Shown: positions 17,666 through 27,721, counted from the first letter of the stretch. The stretch: DNA of 64,000 nt from Clostridia bacterium (GCA_026418275.1 JAOABQ010000073.1:1-64000), one strand, 5' to 3'. The notes: generated from the letters alone by a model not told the origin. A program made the numbers and translations.

Positions 17666-18586
17666 ATGATGAAAATGTTTGTCAAAAAGTTTGTGATATT
17701 TATTTTAGTTTTTCTTATTTTAATTTCGCTCTTTATAGCTATGCCTTACAGCAGCAGCTATAATTTCTTTGTCATTAAGAAAAAACATGCGCTTTTGCAG
17801 GTGGAAAAGGATAAAAAAATAGTTCTTGTCGGCGGATCAAACATTTTATACAGTCTGAGCGCCGAAGACATGACTAAAAAACTGGGCTTCAACGTCATCA
17901 ATATGGGATTGAATGCCGGACTTGGCTTAAAGTATAATCTCAATGAAATCAAACCATACCTAAAAAAAGGGGATATGGTAGTTGTATCGCCTGAGTATGG
18001 CAATTTTGAAGATATGTATTGGGGTAATGCAAACCTGATGCAGATCTACTGCCTTTTTCCTAAATCCCGGGAATTTATTCAAAAAGATCATTTGATGACT
18101 TTGATTATGTCCAATGGACTCCAATTTTTTCAGGTAAAAAGCCAGTCCTACATCGACTCTGTTTTTGTAAAGCTTGCCAATAGCAATACCGAAATAAACG
18201 ATTATGGAGATATCGTTTCCAAAAACAAAAAAAGAGATGTGTCTAAATTCAGGTATTCTCTTAAAGTAAACGATCAATTCGAGGAACTGTGTTATAAAAC
18301 ATTGGACGAGTTCTCCCGTTTTTGCCACAGTAACGACATTACTTTGTTTTATGCTTTTCCATATCTGCCGGATACAGAGTATGAAAGAAACAGAGGGGAT
18401 ATTGAAAAAATTGAAAATAAGATAGGGAAAATAGAAAACATGCACATCCTGTATCCTTCCAAAACAGCTAAAATGGATTCAAAGTATTTTCTTGATACGG
18501 TATACCACTTGACTTCTCAAGGAAGAGCTTTAAGGACCTGCTATACGACAGAAAAAATACAGTCTTTTCTTGAGCAAAAAAAATAA
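17666..18586 (+). CDS. Membrane-anchored SGNH-like partner of the O-acyltransferase
   Basis: 306 residues with one N-terminal membrane anchor (residues 5-27) and an external domain. VLVGGSNILYSLSAEDM (about residues 52-68) carries the GxSN-like serine block, followed by NMGLNAGLGLKYNLNEIKPYL and VVSPEYGNF; near the C-terminus DTVYHLTSQGRAL supplies a D..H pair. This is the arrangement of DltD/AlgX/SGNH-type acetyl acceptors encoded beside MBOAT proteins. I infer that it completes O-acetylation of the extracellular polymer. GGGGATGAG precedes the ATG; ATG 17669 is an equally possible start. It is the last gene of the polysaccharide locus. Confidence 0.75.
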   Translation: MMKMFVKKFVIFILVFLILISLFIAMPYSSSYNFFVIKKKHALLQVEKDKKIVLVGGSNILYSLSAEDMTKKLGFNVINMGLNAGLGLKYNLNEIKPYLKKGDMVVVSPEYGNFEDMYWGNANLMQIYCLFPKSREFIQKDHLMTLIMSNGLQFFQVKSQSYIDSVFVKLANSNTEINDYGDIVSKNKKRDVSKFRYSLKVNDQFEELCYKTLDEFSRFCHSNDITLFYAFPYLPDTEYERNRGDIEKIENKIGKIENMHILYPSKTAKMDSKYFLDTVYHLTSQGRALRTCYTTEKIQSFLEQKK

Positions 18587-18793
18587 ACTTGGAAGAATTG
18601 AAAATTATGGGTACAAAAAATACAATGCATTTTTAATTATATTACAGGTGCATAGGGAGGGTGCACTTAATTATTATCTGATTCAACAGACCGTGAATTC
18701 CTTTACTCATAAAGATGGCAATTATATTTAAATTACTGCTAATTTGAGAGCACGGTATTTAAACGGTCATAAGTCGTATTGGGGAGGTTTGTT

Positions 18794-21700
18794 ATGAAAA
18801 AGGTTATTTGTTTTGTTGTTATGTTCTGTATGATGATTACAACCATATGGGTTGTTAGTTATGCGGAAACACCGGATGGCTGGATTGCTGTTAAAAATTC
18901 ATTTTTATTTAGAGGAGAGAGATATGCGCCTTCAGTAGATGTTCAAATGACAAATAATTTGGAGTACAAAATAAAAGTGGATATACCCGGTTATTTTTCA
19001 CATAAGGAAATTGCCGGAAAGGATTCATATGTAAAAGTATCACTGCCAGGTTGTGAAATGCAACAGGAATATGGCAAGCCAGGGGTACCCATCATCCCTA
19101 TGACCTTAGAGATTCCTTCGGACAAGGTACCTGAAATAATTGTGAACCGTAAGACGGAAAAGACTTTTAAAGATCTCAAATTATGGCCTATGCAGCCCCA
19201 TGATTCGGATGAGCAGGGGGTCTATGGGAGGCCAACCTTTGAAAAGGACGCCAAGATATATAATACGAATGATTATTTTCCGAAAGAAGTGGCTGGAAAA
19301 TTATCTGTCGGTTTTATGAGAAACCATAAAGTAGTTCAATTTAATATCTGTCCCATCCGATATAATCCAGTTACCAGGAAAATGGTGGTTGCCACTGATC
19401 TTGACATTTCAGTCAAACTAGAAGATGATTTGTCTGATTGGGAGGAAGATGAACCGGGGCTTAGTTCGGATGAATATGACGCACTGATGACTCCCGGAAC
19501 GGGCAAATCGCACTCCCAGGATGCTGGCGCCGGATTATCCAAGTATATGATACTTATGGACGATCAGTTTTTGAGCAATACCAAACTGAGTGAATTTATC
19601 GACTGGAAAAAACGCAAAGGAAATCAAGTCACCATTGTTAAAACATCGGATATTAAAGCGTCTGTTAAAGGGGCACCTACCAATAACGAAATTATATCCT
19701 TTATGAGAGGAATGCCTTCTGAACAGTATCCAACCTATCTTCTCATTATCGGTGATCATACCGCCAGCAATGGTGTTGAAGGTGAAAAGTATACGACAAA
19801 ATATGGCGGATATACGGATTTGTCCATTGCCTGCAGGACAAGCACCGATTACTTACCCGATTTATTTGTAGGAAGGCTTCCGGCTAAAAACAATACAGAG
19901 CTTACAGCGATGATGCATAGGGTTTTATTGATGGATAGAAATCCTGTCGATGGCGATATGTATGATAAGGTACTGGTCGCCGGACAAATTCAGGATGAAG
20001 ATAAAAATAATGTGGCAGACAGATTGTTCTGCGAGACAGCGGATGCCATTGCGTGCTATTTTGAACAGGATGCAGGGGGCATTGATTATAGCTGTGTCCG
20101 CGCCATAGTCAATCCGCACGGGATGACAGCCCAAGGTAAATGGCAGCAGAGTTATCCGATTTTATGGAAAGGGGCTACCGGTGCAGCAGCCCAAATAGGA
20201 ACCCGTGTTTATAACACCTTTGTTACTGTACCTGAAGCAAGAACAAGAATAAACAATACTGTCAACAATGGGGTTGCAATTGTTCAGCACCGTGACCACG
20301 GCAGTGTCACCGGTTGGGGGGATCCTAAATATACTGCAACCGATGTGAATGCGTTAAGGAACGGCATAAAGTATCCTATGGTATTGTCCTTGAACTGTTT
20401 GACGGGCAGTTACCATCAGTCAGGGAATTTTACACAAGCTTGGCTTACCAATCCCAATGGTGGCGCGTATTCAGTCGTTGCTGCAACCGATGTAAGCTAT
20501 TCAGGCCCCAATGACTGGTTCAGTCATGGTATCTATATGGGCTTTTTAAGTGATTATGCCAAATGGCATAATGAGTCAAAGACTCCCGATTGGGTAGGAA
20601 ATTTGCCGGCTGCAACCAATAGCTTGCTTGCGGAGGGTTCCGCCAAACGACTGGGTGAAATGCTTTATTTCGGAAAAATGTATATGTATCAGAAATTCGG
20701 CGTGTCCACAGATACCCAAAGATTATTCCGCTTGTTCCATCTTTTTGGTGACCCTGAAGGATATATCCAGCTGCATAAGCCAAAAGCCTTGAATGTGGTT
20801 CATCCGGCAGCCGTTCCATTGGGAGCCGGCACGGTTCAGGTGGATGCGGGTGAAGACGGAGTGACGGTATGTCTCTACAACGAGGATCTGGGTGTTCATC
20901 AAATGGCTAAAACAATTAATGGTACTGCTGTATTTGATATTAGCCCATCCAATGCAGGGGACATACACGTGACGGTAACGGGGTTTGGAATACGGCCCTA
21001 TGAAGGGATAATCCATGCAGGTGGAGGAAATGTGACACCACCGGTGTATACAAGTACGCCAAAACCTACGGATACACCAACGAATACACCTGCAAATGCA
21101 CCGACTTCCACACCTACATCAATACCCTCATCCCCCCTTGTAAATCTGGTTAAAAACTCCAGTGCAACCTCATATGCAACAGGTTATACGGCATCCAAAG
21201 CAATTGATGGAAATATGTCAACCTACTGGCTTGCTGCAGCAGGCAAAACAACCGGTCAGCGGTTAAAAATCGATTTGGGTGAAATTATTGAATATAACCA
21301 GGTTGTACTCAAAGAACCGGCGGATATGCAGCGGATTACTTCTTATGTACTACAGTCTTCGAATGACAATGCAACGTGGACCAATATCCCCGGCACAACA
21401 GGCACAACTGTGGGTACAAATAAAGTGATCAAATTTCCCGATATTCAATCAAGATATGTGCGGCTTGATATTGTTACTGCAAGTGCTGATCCTGCAATCG
21501 CAGAATTAGAAGTGTATAAAGTTATGACTGTTGTCACTCCAACACCTGAGCCTACTTCTACACCCACACCAACAACCATACCTTCTCCTTCATCAGCTCT
21601 AGTAAATTTGGTTAAAAATGCTAGTGCAACCTCATATACAACAGGTTATACGGCGTCCAAAGCAATCGACGGGGATTTATCAACCTATTGGCTTAGTGCC

Positions 21701-21982
21701 GCAGGCAAAACAACCAATCAACGGCTCAAAATAGATTTGGGTAAAAGCATCACTTATAACCAGGTGGTGATCAAAGAACCGGCAGGTATGCAGCGGATTA
21801 CTTCTTATGTACTTCAGTCTTCGGAAGACAATATAACCTTCACAAATATTCCCGGTACACAAGGCACCACCGTTGGTATAAATAAAGTGATCAAATTTTT
21901 GGATATTAAATCCAGGTATGTGAGGATTGAGATCGTTACCGCCAGCGATAGTCCTGCTGTGGCAGAATTCGAAGTATATTAA
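18794..21982 (+). CDS. Secreted gingipain-type (C25) cysteine protease with two discoidin domains
   Basis: 1062 residues from ATG 18794 (GGGGAGG 6 bases upstream; the in-frame TTG at 18779 precedes it). Signal peptide at residues 1-25. A propeptide-like region runs to about 240, then the C25 domain (about 250-640), with QHRDHGS containing His502 and LSLNCLTG containing Cys535. The 33-residue spacing equals that between the gingipain catalytic His and Cys. An Ig-like segment, a Thr/Pro linker (about 755-780), F5/8C domain 1 (about 780-915), a second TP linker, and F5/8C domain 2 (about 936-1062) follow. No dockerin or SLH is present, so binding to the cell or substrate must rest on the discoidin domains. 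Likely extracellular protein degradation. It is not clearly part of the polysaccharide locus. Confidence 0.9.
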   Translation: MKKVICFVVMFCMMITTIWVVSYAETPDGWIAVKNSFLFRGERYAPSVDVQMTNNLEYKIKVDIPGYFSHKEIAGKDSYVKVSLPGCEMQQEYGKPGVPIIPMTLEIPSDKVPEIIVNRKTEKTFKDLKLWPMQPHDSDEQGVYGRPTFEKDAKIYNTNDYFPKEVAGKLSVGFMRNHKVVQFNICPIRYNPVTRKMVVATDLDISVKLEDDLSDWEEDEPGLSSDEYDALMTPGTGKSHSQDAGAGLSKYMILMDDQFLSNTKLSEFIDWKKRKGNQVTIVKTSDIKASVKGAPTNNEIISFMRGMPSEQYPTYLLIIGDHTASNGVEGEKYTTKYGGYTDLSIACRTSTDYLPDLFVGRLPAKNNTELTAMMHRVLLMDRNPVDGDMYDKVLVAGQIQDEDKNNVADRLFCETADAIACYFEQDAGGIDYSCVRAIVNPHGMTAQGKWQQSYPILWKGATGAAAQIGTRVYNTFVTVPEARTRINNTVNNGVAIVQHRDHGSVTGWGDPKYTATDVNALRNGIKYPMVLSLNCLTGSYHQSGNFTQAWLTNPNGGAYSVVAATDVSYSGPNDWFSHGIYMGFLSDYAKWHNESKTPDWVGNLPAATNSLLAEGSAKRLGEMLYFGKMYMYQKFGVSTDTQRLFRLFHLFGDPEGYIQLHKPKALNVVHPAAVPLGAGTVQVDAGEDGVTVCLYNEDLGVHQMAKTINGTAVFDISPSNAGDIHVTVTGFGIRPYEGIIHAGGGNVTPPVYTSTPKPTDTPTNTPANAPTSTPTSIPSSPLVNLVKNSSATSYATGYTASKAIDGNMSTYWLAAAGKTTGQRLKIDLGEIIEYNQVVLKEPADMQRITSYVLQSSNDNATWTNIPGTTGTTVGTNKVIKFPDIQSRYVRLDIVTASADPAIAELEVYKVMTVVTPTPEPTSTPTPTTIPSPSSALVNLVKNASATSYTTGYTASKAIDGDLSTYWLSAAGKTTNQRLKIDLGKSITYNQVVIKEPAGMQRITSYVLQSSEDNITFTNIPGTQGTTVGINKVIKFLDIKSRYVRIEIVTASDSPAVAEFEVY
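21130..21980 (+). repeat. Tandem F5/8C domain repeats, homologous to the copy at 154-540
   Basis: Two ~375-bp copies (about 21140-21520 and 21600-21980) are separated by a Thr/Pro linker, and a third copy lies in the first gene at 154-540. All three share YTASKAIDG/NTASKAIDG, STYWLAAAGKT-type and MQRITSYVLQ segments, with long stretches of near-identical DNA. This points to recent domain duplication or exchange among secreted proteins. Confidence 0.85.
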
Positions 21983-22114
21983 ATGTAAATTGGGAGTGTA
22001 CCTTTGGCACATAATGCAGCTAAGCTTTATTCAAGCCAAAAGCAGCCCCATTATTTTAATATAGCTGCTGCATAAGATAAGCACACGGAATAATATTAAG
22101 TACATACATTATTA

Positions 22115-22161
22115 TAAAGGGGCAGTTCGAAATTACTTAGTTAGTTTTGAACTGTCCCTTT
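22115..22161. terminator. Inverted repeat, possible bidirectional terminator
   Basis: AAAGGGGCAGTTC and GAACTGTCCCTTT pair with one mismatch over 13 bases around a 20-nt loop, about 130 bases after the protease stop. Confidence 0.5.
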
Positions 22162-22243
22162 GCGTTTTAATAATCTTTTTGGAACTATATTATTTTTTCC
22201 ACGTCTAAAAAGTGTAAAACAAAATCGAGGGGAGATATATCGT

Positions 22244-23230
22244 ATGGAATTTAAAAAATTACTTGCAGGATTTTTATCAGCCACAGTTTTATCACTAACA
22301 ACAGTTACAGCTTTTGCAGATAACATAGAAGATATAAGAACGATTAGCAGTAAGGAGGTTATGCCTGTAAACGGTATAACGAGCATAGTAAAACAATCCT
22401 ATTTCAATTCTTTCACGGGAACAGTTAAAAAAATAACAGATTTTGATGGTGTGAAAGGTTCGAAGTTTGTCTTGGTTGAAAATGAAAAAGGGGGAGAAGC
22501 GAACATTATCGTATCGAAGGATACATACATTGTAAACGATGCTGAAATTGCGGTAGGCTCTGTGATTACAGGATTCTATGATGCCAATGCACCCATATTG
22601 ATGATCTATCCGCCGCAGTACAACGCTGAAGTCGTTTGTGTTGAAATGAAAGACAAAAATGTTAAAGTTGACGTATTTAATAAAGATTTAGTCAGTGCTG
22701 ATCAAACATTAAAATTAAATATTTCCGATGAGACAGAAATCATTTTACAAGATGGAAAAGCTTTTAATGGTAAGCTAGCAGACAAAAAGCTGGTAGTAAT
22801 TTATGGGGTGTCTACAAAAAGCATTCCCGCACAAACTGCGCCTGAAAAAATAGTTGTATTGTTTGAAAAAGACGTTTCTAAAATGAATATCGTCGTTAAT
22901 AAAAAGAAAATAGAAGCTCCTGCAGCATATATGGATGAAAAAGGTACTGTCATGGTTCCTCTTCGTGCAGTTGCTAAAGCATTAGGCGTTGATGTAAGCT
23001 GGAATGGGAAACAGCAAAGCATGATGCTTGGAAAGGGAATTTCCCTAACCATCGGCAAGGATTACTATACTTATATGAAGACCGCGCCCATACAATTAGG
23101 AACTGCCCCTGCACTAATCAAAGGAAAAACATTCGTTCCGCTAAGTTTCTTTAAAGATGTTATGCGGATGGAAAGTGCGCAGGTGGTAGAATCACAAATT
23201 GCAATAGATAGCGGAGAAATTTCGAAATAA
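22244..23230 (+). CDS. Secreted protein with C-terminal copper-amine-oxidase-like (stalk) domain
   Basis: 328 residues from ATG 22244 (GAGGGGAG 9 bases upstream). Signal peptide MEFKKLLAGFLSATVLSLTT.. ending near TAFA-D. The middle is a beta-rich domain of unknown role. The C-terminal ~95 residues hold the copper-amine-oxidase N-terminal-like repeat: MVPLRAVAKALGVDVSWN followed by KTFVPLSFF, a module used by clostridial extracellular proteins for surface or peptidoglycan-associated structure, with no copper enzyme activity. It is a stand-alone gene between two terminator hairpins. Function unknown. Confidence 0.85.
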   Translation: MEFKKLLAGFLSATVLSLTTVTAFADNIEDIRTISSKEVMPVNGITSIVKQSYFNSFTGTVKKITDFDGVKGSKFVLVENEKGGEANIIVSKDTYIVNDAEIAVGSVITGFYDANAPILMIYPPQYNAEVVCVEMKDKNVKVDVFNKDLVSADQTLKLNISDETEIILQDGKAFNGKLADKKLVVIYGVSTKSIPAQTAPEKIVVLFEKDVSKMNIVVNKKKIEAPAAYMDEKGTVMVPLRAVAKALGVDVSWNGKQQSMMLGKGISLTIGKDYYTYMKTAPIQLGTAPALIKGKTFVPLSFFKDVMRMESAQVVESQIAIDSGEISK

Positions 23231-23328
23231 ACCTGTCTCTTTTTGGAAGCAAAACTGAGAAGTGTGTGATTTTATTGTAATCTGGGCCATTTTTTACCCG
23301 GGTTAGGATTATAAAATGAGAAATAAGT

Positions 23329-23368
23329 AAAACCGCAGCCGGGGCAATTTCCGGGACTGCGGTTTTTT
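23329..23368 (+). terminator. Rho-independent terminator
   Basis: AACCGCAG..CCGG and CCGG..CTGCGGTT form a long GC-rich stem with a short AATT loop, followed by TTTTTT. Confidence 0.9.
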
Positions 23369-23890
23369 AATGAATTAACACCTGGAAATCTGAAATAACT
23401 TATGACTTCAAAACATTATGGGTCTTAATACCCACAAATGGAAATATTCCCATATAGACTTTCTTGGTTATGTATAATATAATAGAATTAGTTATACATT
23501 TCCTATTTATCTATGTTTTGTACTAAAGCGTAGGTGACCGTATTATTAAGTCCTAATGATTTCAAATCCATATATTGCCTAATGATTGTTCGTTTAGAAA
23601 ATCTAGTTTAATCACCTACAGTATCAGTTTTTATTGAGGCTTCGGTTTACGAAAGTTTTTAAGTCCTTTTGCCGGATATTCCATACTGATCAATATCCTT
23701 TTCTTATAAAATGATTCGCGCCATTTGGAAATTTATACGAGGCTTAAATACTGTTTTCTCCATTTGATATTTTAGTTAAGAAGGAGTGGTGCCATTAACT
23801 ATTATTGCCGGATTTTTAAGGAATTGGTTCATAGTAAATATCAAATCAATATCTTTAACTTTGGATTCAATAATTTAAGGAGGAGAAGTT
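23369..23890. other. AT-rich intergenic region without recognisable gene
   Basis: No open frame of note and no riboswitch that I recognise. A TAGGTGA / TCACCTA pair about 75 bases apart (near 23530 and 23612) could close a weak structure. The last bases supply the AGGAGGAG ribosome binding site of the next gene. Confidence 0.5.
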
Positions 23891-24745
23891 ATGGTAAAAG
23901 GAAAAGCTTTTACTTTTCTAGTGATGGCATTTTTAGTTGGCGTAATGATTTTAGCAGGATGCTCACAACAAAGCAACAATGCACCGGCTGCTGAAGCAGC
24001 AAAATCCCAAGAGAATGCTTCGGTGGAAAAAAACGATGACAGTAAAGCAGAGCCCTTAGGATTAAAGGAATATAAGGTCGCAGTGCAGGATTTAGCCGAA
24101 TATATGCCTGAATCAGAGTATAAGGATGGACAATACTCGGGCTATGCAAGGGAATTACTTGATTTGTTTGCTGAAAAAGCCGGAATAAAATTTACATATG
24201 TTGTACTGTCCTTAAAAAGACAAGTCACAGAATTCGTAAATGGAGGTGCTGATTTCAAATACCCTGATAATAAAAATTGGTCACCTGAAGAAAAACAGGG
24301 GAAGGAAGTTATCTATAGCAATAATGTTTGGAATTCCATCAATTGTGTTGTTGTTCAGTCAAAAAAGGAAAATATGAAAATAGATGAATTAAAAAAAATG
24401 GGTATAATTACGGGATTTACCCCGTTCCAATATATGGATAGTATAAAGGAAGGAAGAATCACAGTCGCTGAGAACTCGGATATTAAAGGTTTGATGCAGC
24501 AAGTATTGGAAGGAAGAGTAGATGGGGCCTATATGAATCCGGTAGTCATTGATTATTATTTTGAGAAATATTTTCAGGGAAGAGATAAGCTTGTATTTGC
24601 AAAAGGGCTCCCCTATGCAGAAACAACCAGGCACCTTTCGACAATAAAATATCCTGAATTGATAAACAAATTTAATGCATTTCTAGAGAGTGAAAAAGCA
24701 GCAATCAATGAATTGAAGAAAAAGTACAATATCCCACTGGATTAA
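23891..24745 (+). CDS. Solute-binding lipoprotein, family 3 type
   Basis: 284 residues; AGGAGGAG before the ATG. Lipoprotein signal with lipobox LAGC, Cys at residue 23, then a polar NQ/Ala-rich tether. The rest reads as a periplasmic-binding-protein fold: YKVAVQDLAEYMPES at the start of the domain, YSGYARELLDLFAEKAGIKFTYV, and VLEGRVDGAYMNPVVIDYYF, the usual order for amino-acid-type SBP_bac_3 proteins. No permease or ATPase gene is adjacent. Instead a chemoreceptor follows after 155 bases, so it may present a ligand to that receptor rather than feed a transporter. Ligand unknown. Confidence 0.85.
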   Translation: MVKGKAFTFLVMAFLVGVMILAGCSQQSNNAPAAEAAKSQENASVEKNDDSKAEPLGLKEYKVAVQDLAEYMPESEYKDGQYSGYARELLDLFAEKAGIKFTYVVLSLKRQVTEFVNGGADFKYPDNKNWSPEEKQGKEVIYSNNVWNSINCVVVQSKKENMKIDELKKMGIITGFTPFQYMDSIKEGRITVAENSDIKGLMQQVLEGRVDGAYMNPVVIDYYFEKYFQGRDKLVFAKGLPYAETTRHLSTIKYPELINKFNAFLESEKAAINELKKKYNIPLD

Positions 24746-24758
24746 AAGTTCAACACTA

Positions 24759-24784
24759 AAACTCCTTGCTGCAGCAAGGAGTTT
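24759..24784 (+). terminator. Perfect 26-bp palindrome, terminator
   Basis: AAACTCCTTGCTG followed directly by its reverse complement, 13 bases after the lipoprotein gene; a TTTTT run starts 10 bases later. Confidence 0.75.
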
Positions 24785-24900
24785 ACTGTAATTTTTATGC
24801 GGCCATGGCTTTAAGTTTAGCATGGAGGGTCTTCTTTATATCCTCTAGATAAGGAGAAAGATAATGCTTTGTATAAAATAACTCTGGGAGGTAGAAGCTT

Positions 24901-26643
24901 ATGTTGGAGAAAATGTCTGTTAAGAACAAGGTATTAATCATTATTGCCATTCCATTGCTTGCAATTCTCATTGTTACATTTTTTTCAATCAACACGGTGA
25001 ATAATACTTATGACACCATGAAGAACTCAATTTTTGATGAGCATTTTGAAAGTACAACCTTGGTTTTAAATGGTGACAGAGACATGTACCAAGCACTTAC
25101 CTCCTTACAGGAGCTTGTATTTACCAAGGTGGATGATGAGGCCCATGAAAAACTCTTAAAGTCCTACATTGATAATATTGCCCAGGTAGAGGAACGGGTG
25201 TCCAAAACCGCAAGTATACTGGAAAAAAATAAGGCAATTTGGACGCAAGTAAAAGATAAAAGCCAAAAAACTGTGTTTGATAATATTGCTGCATTTGAGA
25301 CAGCTTTCAATGATTGGCGAAGCCTTTCAAACTCCATGCTTAAGACAAAAACAAGCGCTCAAGGCTGGAGCGAAAAATTCGATCAAGCCAGGGAAAATAT
25401 TAATTTGGTTGGAGAGTTGATTGAGCAGAGTGCCCAAACACAAATTGCAGTACTTGAAAAAGATAAAACCTCTATGATTCTTAAAATTATTCTTGTTGAT
25501 ATTATAGCATTTCTTTTGGCAGTTGTACTGGCAATCATTTTCCTCAAAATGGTATCCCGTTCATTAGGGAATCTCCGTGAAGCAGCTATGAAAATTGCAG
25601 AGGGTGATTTAAATGTTGAGGTCGACGTTAAATCCAGGGATGAAATTGGTGTGGTAGCTGAAGTATTTAATACCATGACAAATAGTATTAATGAAATTTT
25701 AATTAATATCAACACCGCTGCAAGCCAGGTTTCTACCGGTTCAAAGCAGGTTTCCGCATCCAGCCAAATGCTTTCCCAGGGTTCGACCGAACAAGCAAGT
25801 TCAATAGAGGAAATCACTGCTTCCCTTGAGCAGATTGCAGTGCAGACAAACCAGAATGCGGGTAATGCAAAGCAAGCAAATGAATTGTCCATACATGCCA
25901 AGGAAAATGCGGAACAGGGCAACGAGCAAATGGGAAAAATGCTCAAATCAATGGAGGAAATTAACAAAGCATCGGGAAATATATCGAAGATTATTAAAGT
26001 AATCGATGAAATTGCCTTTCAAACGAATATTTTAGCCCTTAATGCGGCTGTTGAGGCAGCACGTGCCGGACAACACGGAAAAGGCTTTGCGGTAGTCGCT
26101 GAGGAGGTCAGGAATCTTGCAGCAAGAAGTGCCAATGCGGCCAGAGAAACTACTGAAATGATTGAAGGGTCGGTTAAAAAGGTTGAAGAAGGTACAAAAA
26201 TAGCTAACGAAACAGCATCTGCCTTAAATAATATCGTAGTTGGGGTGGCCAAGGCCTCAGGTCTTGTAGCTGAAATTGCAATAGCTTCCAATGAGCAAGC
26301 TACCGGGATTGCCCAGGTTAACCAGGCTGTTATGCAGGTTTCGCAGGTTACCCAGACCAATTCCGCTACTGCCCAGGAAAGTGCTGCAGCAAGTGAGGAG
26401 TTGTCAGCGCAGGCAGAAATTTTAAAAGAAATGGTGGGTAAGTTTAAGCTGAAAAAGTATAAGAAATCCACATACAAAGATTTTGAGAATCTTCCTCCCA
26501 ATATTATCAAAATGCTAGAAAATTTGACTGATTCAGGAGATAAGGCATCTTTCGGTATGAATCTACAAAACAGCGGTATCATGAGAAGACAAGATGTTAG
26601 GGCAAAAATAGACCTTAGCGATAAAGATTTTGGAAAGTATTAA
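24901..26643 (+). CDS. Methyl-accepting chemotaxis protein
   Basis: 580 residues; GGGAGG about 10 bases before the ATG. Membrane segment 1 at about 10-30, an all-helical external sensor (about 32-190, four-helix-bundle type), membrane segment 2 at about 194-215, HAMP (about 216-268), then the coiled-coil signalling domain with the hairpin tip [21 protein letters not shown] and [18 protein letters not shown]. The tip contacts CheA/CheW. Methylation-site Glu/Gln pairs flank it. No C-terminal receptor-binding pentapeptide is seen. The neighbouring solute-binding lipoprotein could be its ligand carrier. No che genes are in the window. Confidence 0.95.
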   Translation: MLEKMSVKNKVLIIIAIPLLAILIVTFFSINTVNNTYDTMKNSIFDEHFESTTLVLNGDRDMYQALTSLQELVFTKVDDEAHEKLLKSYIDNIAQVEERVSKTASILEKNKAIWTQVKDKSQKTVFDNIAAFETAFNDWRSLSNSMLKTKTSAQGWSEKFDQARENINLVGELIEQSAQTQIAVLEKDKTSMILKIILVDIIAFLLAVVLAIIFLKMVSRSLGNLREAAMKIAEGDLNVEVDVKSRDEIGVVAEVFNTMTNSINEILININTAASQVSTGSKQVSASSQMLSQGSTEQASSIEEITASLEQIAVQTNQNAGNAKQANELSIHAKENAEQGNEQMGKMLKSMEEINKASGNISKIIKVIDEIAFQTNILALNAAVEAARAGQHGKGFAVVAEEVRNLAARSANAARETTEMIEGSVKKVEEGTKIANETASALNNIVVGVAKASGLVAEIAIASNEQATGIAQVNQAVMQVSQVTQTNSATAQESAAASEELSAQAEILKEMVGKFKLKKYKKSTYKDFENLPPNIIKMLENLTDSGDKASFGMNLQNSGIMRRQDVRAKIDLSDKDFGKY

Positions 26644-26755
26644 TACCTGTAACCTTGAGATAAATCTAGAGGAGTGCAAATAGTATTGTTGTTTTTAAGT
26701 TATTAGCCCCCTTGTGAAAACGTAGACTCTTACAAAAATATAAAACATAATAAAT

Positions 26756-26817
26756 AACTGCCAGAAAATCCTGGATTGATGCATGAATCAGGTTTTTCTG
26801 GCAGTTTATTTCATAAA
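26756..26817. terminator. Bidirectional terminator between convergent genes
   Basis: AACTGCCAGAAAA-TCCTGGATT pairs with AATCAGG-TTTTTCTGGCAGTT across an 8-nt loop, with A and T runs on both sides. It separates the chemoreceptor (plus) from the membrane protein (minus). Confidence 0.85.
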
Positions 26818-26839
26818 CTATCCCCAATATTCATATTCT

Positions 26840-27721
26840 TTAACCTTTTATATTTCTAAGGAATTTTATGTTAAAATATAATGCAAAGAATGCGAGAACC
26901 ACAAAGCTTGCCACCTTTGTTACAAGGACGGGAACCGGAAGTTCGATCCCTGCCGATAGCTGAAATACCGACTGTATGGGAAGCATGATTCCCATAATGA
27001 CGCAAACCGTTAAAAGCATTTCCAATAAAATATATCCCATTCCACTTCTCTTTTTCAATTGAAACAAGCAAATCAAAGCCACAGGGCCAACGATGCCCAT
27101 ATCTAAAACATAGGTGACGGCTGTCGTATAGACTTCAATCAATTCTAAAGAACGGCCGGCAATCAATGAACTAATGATGTCCGGAAGCCAAGCCACGATG
27201 AGGCAAATTCCGGTTAAAGCCAGGAAAACGTAAATTCCTTTGTAGGGCAACTTATTTCCAATGTGCTCAGCAAGCTGTTTTTTATCTATGCTTCCCATTG
27301 CAGTAATTAAACCAAACAAACTGAATGAAAAGAGTGCAATATATACTAAATGCAGCAGATTATAGGTTATGCCGAATGAAATACTTGCTGCATAATAAGT
27401 AAACAGCGAAATAACTGATATTAAGAATAAACGGTTTCTTAATGTCTTCCTTTTGATATCAAGGATCAATGCGGTAATTAACATAGGAATAGCAAAAAAT
27501 AGAATTGTAAAATCTGTTCCACGGTTAATGGGTGCCATAAAATAAGAATCATGTGCATACAAGCCATCTCCATATATTTTTACTGTATCACCGTATTGAT
27601 TCACTACATCAAATGGTGTTCCGCCTGTAGTATAAAAAAGGCCCATTGATGTTGTCAAAAGGCTAAGTACAATCATAATAAAAGTAATCACATGCAAACT
27701 CTTGATGTTATATTTTCCCAT
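26840..27721 (-). CDS. Polytopic membrane protein of unknown function
   Basis: 293 residues with about eight membrane segments; CGGAGG lies 7 bases before the ATG. After the first segment there is an external stretch with NQYGDTVKIYGDGLYAHDSYFMAPINRGTD. No catalytic or transport motif is recognisable. It is a single-gene unit, convergent with the chemoreceptor. I do not recognise the family. Confidence 0.7.
   Translation of the reverse strand: MGKYNIKSLHVITFIMIVLSLLTTSMGLFYTTGGTPFDVVNQYGDTVKIYGDGLYAHDSYFMAPINRGTDFTILFFAIPMLITALILDIKRKTLRNRLFLISVISLFTYYAASISFGITYNLLHLVYIALFSFSLFGLITAMGSIDKKQLAEHIGNKLPYKGIYVFLALTGICLIVAWLPDIISSLIAGRSLELIEVYTTAVTYVLDMGIVGPVALICLFQLKKRSGMGYILLEMLLTVCVIMGIMLPIQSVFQLSAGIELPVPVLVTKVASFVVLAFFALYFNIKFLRNIKG

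Noticed and set aside
23510..23630. Possible riboswitch before the solute-binding lipoprotein
   Set aside because: Only a TAGGTGA/TCACCTA pair is seen; no consensus of a known class (GEMM, purine, cobalamin, T-box) could be matched.
25383..26582. Long minus-strand frames within the chemoreceptor gene
   Set aside because: They mirror the biased codon use of the coiled-coil gene and have no start context or domain.
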